From Candidatus Zixiibacteriota bacterium (GTDB lineage: Bacteria; Zixibacteria; MSB-5A5; GN15; PGXB01), in the NCBI GenBank assembly GCA_026397495.1, contig JAPLUS010000306.1, positions 1-7,440 of the forward strand: DNA of 7,440 bases. Direction: 5' to 3'. Both the position numbers and the translations under genes were made by a program. Shown piece after piece: positions 6,614 through 7,440 of this stretch. Within the stretch, counting starts at the first letter, position 1; each line of letters opens with the position of its first letter. Below the pieces are notes generated by a model. It was not told the origin of the DNA. It ran no database searches and saw only the letters and a program-made list of their open reading frames with translations.

Positions 6614-7038
6614 TGAGAATTGCCATTACCTCGATAACCAACTGTCGTATTCCCCGGCGAAAAATAGTGAAGTTGCTTAATTTCATCGGCCAAGGGGAAA
6701 AGTCTCCGGATTGGAATGTGAGTATAATATTTACGGATGATAAAGAAATTTCGGCGCTGAATAGGCGCTTTCGGGGGAAGTTCGGGCCAACGGATATTCT
6801 CTCCTTTAATTTTGATGATGCGCCCGGGAGGGATTCACTCTTGGGGGAAATCTATATTTCTGCTGAAACCGCCATGTCTAATGCGGAAAAAGATGAAATG
6901 AGCTTCACCGATGAGATTATTCTCTTATGCTGTCATGGAATGCTACATCTTTTTGGTTATGATCATTTGAAACGGACAGAGCAAATATTGATGCAAAACA
7001 GAGAAAAATACTATCTGGAGAAGATGAAAAGATGTTAG
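6613..7038 (+). CDS. ybeY: Endoribonuclease / rRNA maturation factor YbeY
   Basis: A 141-residue UPF0054 protein: the zinc-binding metal-dependent RNase needed for 16S rRNA 3'-end processing and 70S ribosome quality control. The zinc motif is complete: CHGMLHLFGYDH, with His108, His112 and His118. Upstream are LNRRFRGKFGPTDILSF (49-65), the conserved RNA-binding and substrate region, and GEIYIS (78-83). The ATG at 6613 is chosen because it matches the family N-terminus, overlaps the pgpH stop by one base (TAATG) and has GAGGA at 6599-6603, 9 nt upstream. An in-frame upstream ATG at 6502 would only add 37 residues from inside pgpH. It overlaps the next gene by 7 bp. The place after phoH and pgpH is the conserved one, and YbeY and PhoH are thought to act together on RNA. 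Confidence 0.95.
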   Translation: MRIAITSITNCRIPRRKIVKLLNFIGQGEKSPDWNVSIIFTDDKEISALNRRFRGKFGPTDILSFNFDDAPGRDSLLGEIYISAETAMSNAEKDEMSFTDEIILLCCHGMLHLFGYDHLKRTEQILMQNREKYYLEKMKRC

Positions 7039-7440
7039 TGATATGGTATTTTGTCCTGATTATTGTCATCGATTATATCGGCTATGTTTTCTCGCTTCAT
7101 TTGCTGACCATCCACCTCACCCGGGAGAAAGCGGAGCCAATGACTGACGGGTTGACCCGTCTTAGTAAACGGTACCTCTCTGAAATTACAGCCAACCCCA
7201 GAATATCAATACAGATGGCAGTTATTATCAAGTCGTTTATAATGATTGCAACCTCATTTCTGGCCGTCCTCTCCGCGCAGAGTTTGACGAAAATATATAC
7301 AGTTGATGCCACTATTATTTTCCTATTGTCGTTTCTGATAATTTGGTCCTTTTATCTGTTTTTCATGGAATACCTGCCTCGCCGCCGCTCTCTTGGGCGT
7401 CTTGATCGGGATATCTTGCGCTTGTTGCCTTTCTTCGCTC
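7032..7440 (+). CDS. DUF21 / CNNM-CorC-like membrane protein (partial, right edge)
   Basis: An open frame with no stop runs from ATG 7032 to the end of the window (136 codons), so the gene is cut. It starts 7 bp inside ybeY and has GGAG at 7017-7020, 11 nt upstream, a tightly coupled start. The product begins as a membrane domain: hydrophobic helices at about 3-25, 62-84 and 93-113, with a basic segment between the first two and MEYLPRRRSLG (112-122) after the third. The last motif resembles the E-x-LPK region of DUF21 proteins (CNNM/CorC/HlyC-type, linked to Mg or Co efflux), and DUF21-CBS genes commonly follow ybeY. However, the usual S-x-x-E-T-A motif of the first helix reads FSLHLLTI here, so this is a divergent member. 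The CBS and CorC domains, if present, lie beyond the window. Transport function is inferred only. Confidence 0.72.
   Translation, partial: MLVIWYFVLIIVIDYIGYVFSLHLLTIHLTREKAEPMTDGLTRLSKRYLSEITANPRISIQMAVIIKSFIMIATSFLAVLSAQSLTKIYTVDATIIFLLSFLIIWSFYLFFMEYLPRRRSLGRLDRDILRLLPFFA

Noticed and set aside
1..7440. CRISPR array, tRNA, insertion sequence, phage or toxin-antitoxin genes
   Set aside because: No spaced direct repeats, no cloverleaf with a TTCGA-type arm, no transposase motif and no unexplained small gene was seen; gaps between genes are short apart from 1-161 and 1269-1502.

Overview
The window is a stretch of bacterial chromosome with ordinary protein-coding density, holding six complete genes and one cut by the right edge. 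Strong Shine-Dalgarno sites, a bacterial-type AspRS with a GAD insertion and a PhoH / 7TM-HD / YbeY / DUF21 gene string all say Bacteria. Base composition is moderate, with AT-rich intergenic DNA. A GC-rich palindromic repeat at the left edge and the divergent character of several proteins suggest an uncultured or candidate phylum, perhaps near the FCB group. That placement is only a guess from style; no marker in the window settles it.

Layout. Positions 1-161 are non-coding: a GC-rich tandem/inverted repeat (about 12-50), then an AT-rich leader. Next is a plus-strand gene for an exported PEBP (YbhB/YbcL-type) protein (162-764). It converges, with a 3-bp gap, on a minus-strand gene for a stand-alone PTS EIIA domain of the fructose/nitrogen type (768-1268). 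A 234-bp AT-rich divergent promoter region (1269-1502) follows. From 1503 to the end of the window a tightly packed plus-strand operon runs: aspS, phoH (ybeZ-like), a 7TM-HD phosphohydrolase of the PgpH family, ybeY, and the start of a divergent DUF21 (CNNM/CorC-like) membrane protein. Junctions are +11 bp (or a 4-bp overlap if phoH starts at TTG), +27 bp, -1 bp and -7 bp, so translational coupling is likely at most of them.

How the genes work together. The core phoH-pgpH-ybeY-DUF21 order is a known conserved bacterial neighbourhood linking an RNA-related ATPase, cyclic-di-AMP breakdown, 16S rRNA maturation/ribosome quality control and a metal-transport-type membrane protein. Here aspS heads the transcript, tying the group to translation. 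The EIIA protein diverges from the operon and is probably regulatory rather than part of a sugar transporter, as no permease gene lies nearby.

No tRNA, rRNA, CRISPR array, transposase, phage gene or clearly new multi-gene system was found. The leads worth checking are small: a possible internal start in the PEBP gene, an altered HHPFTSP-type loop in AspRS, a possible Shine-Dalgarno-masking hairpin before pgpH, a proline/glutamate-rich insertion in the EIIA protein, and loss of signature residues in the DUF21 protein.
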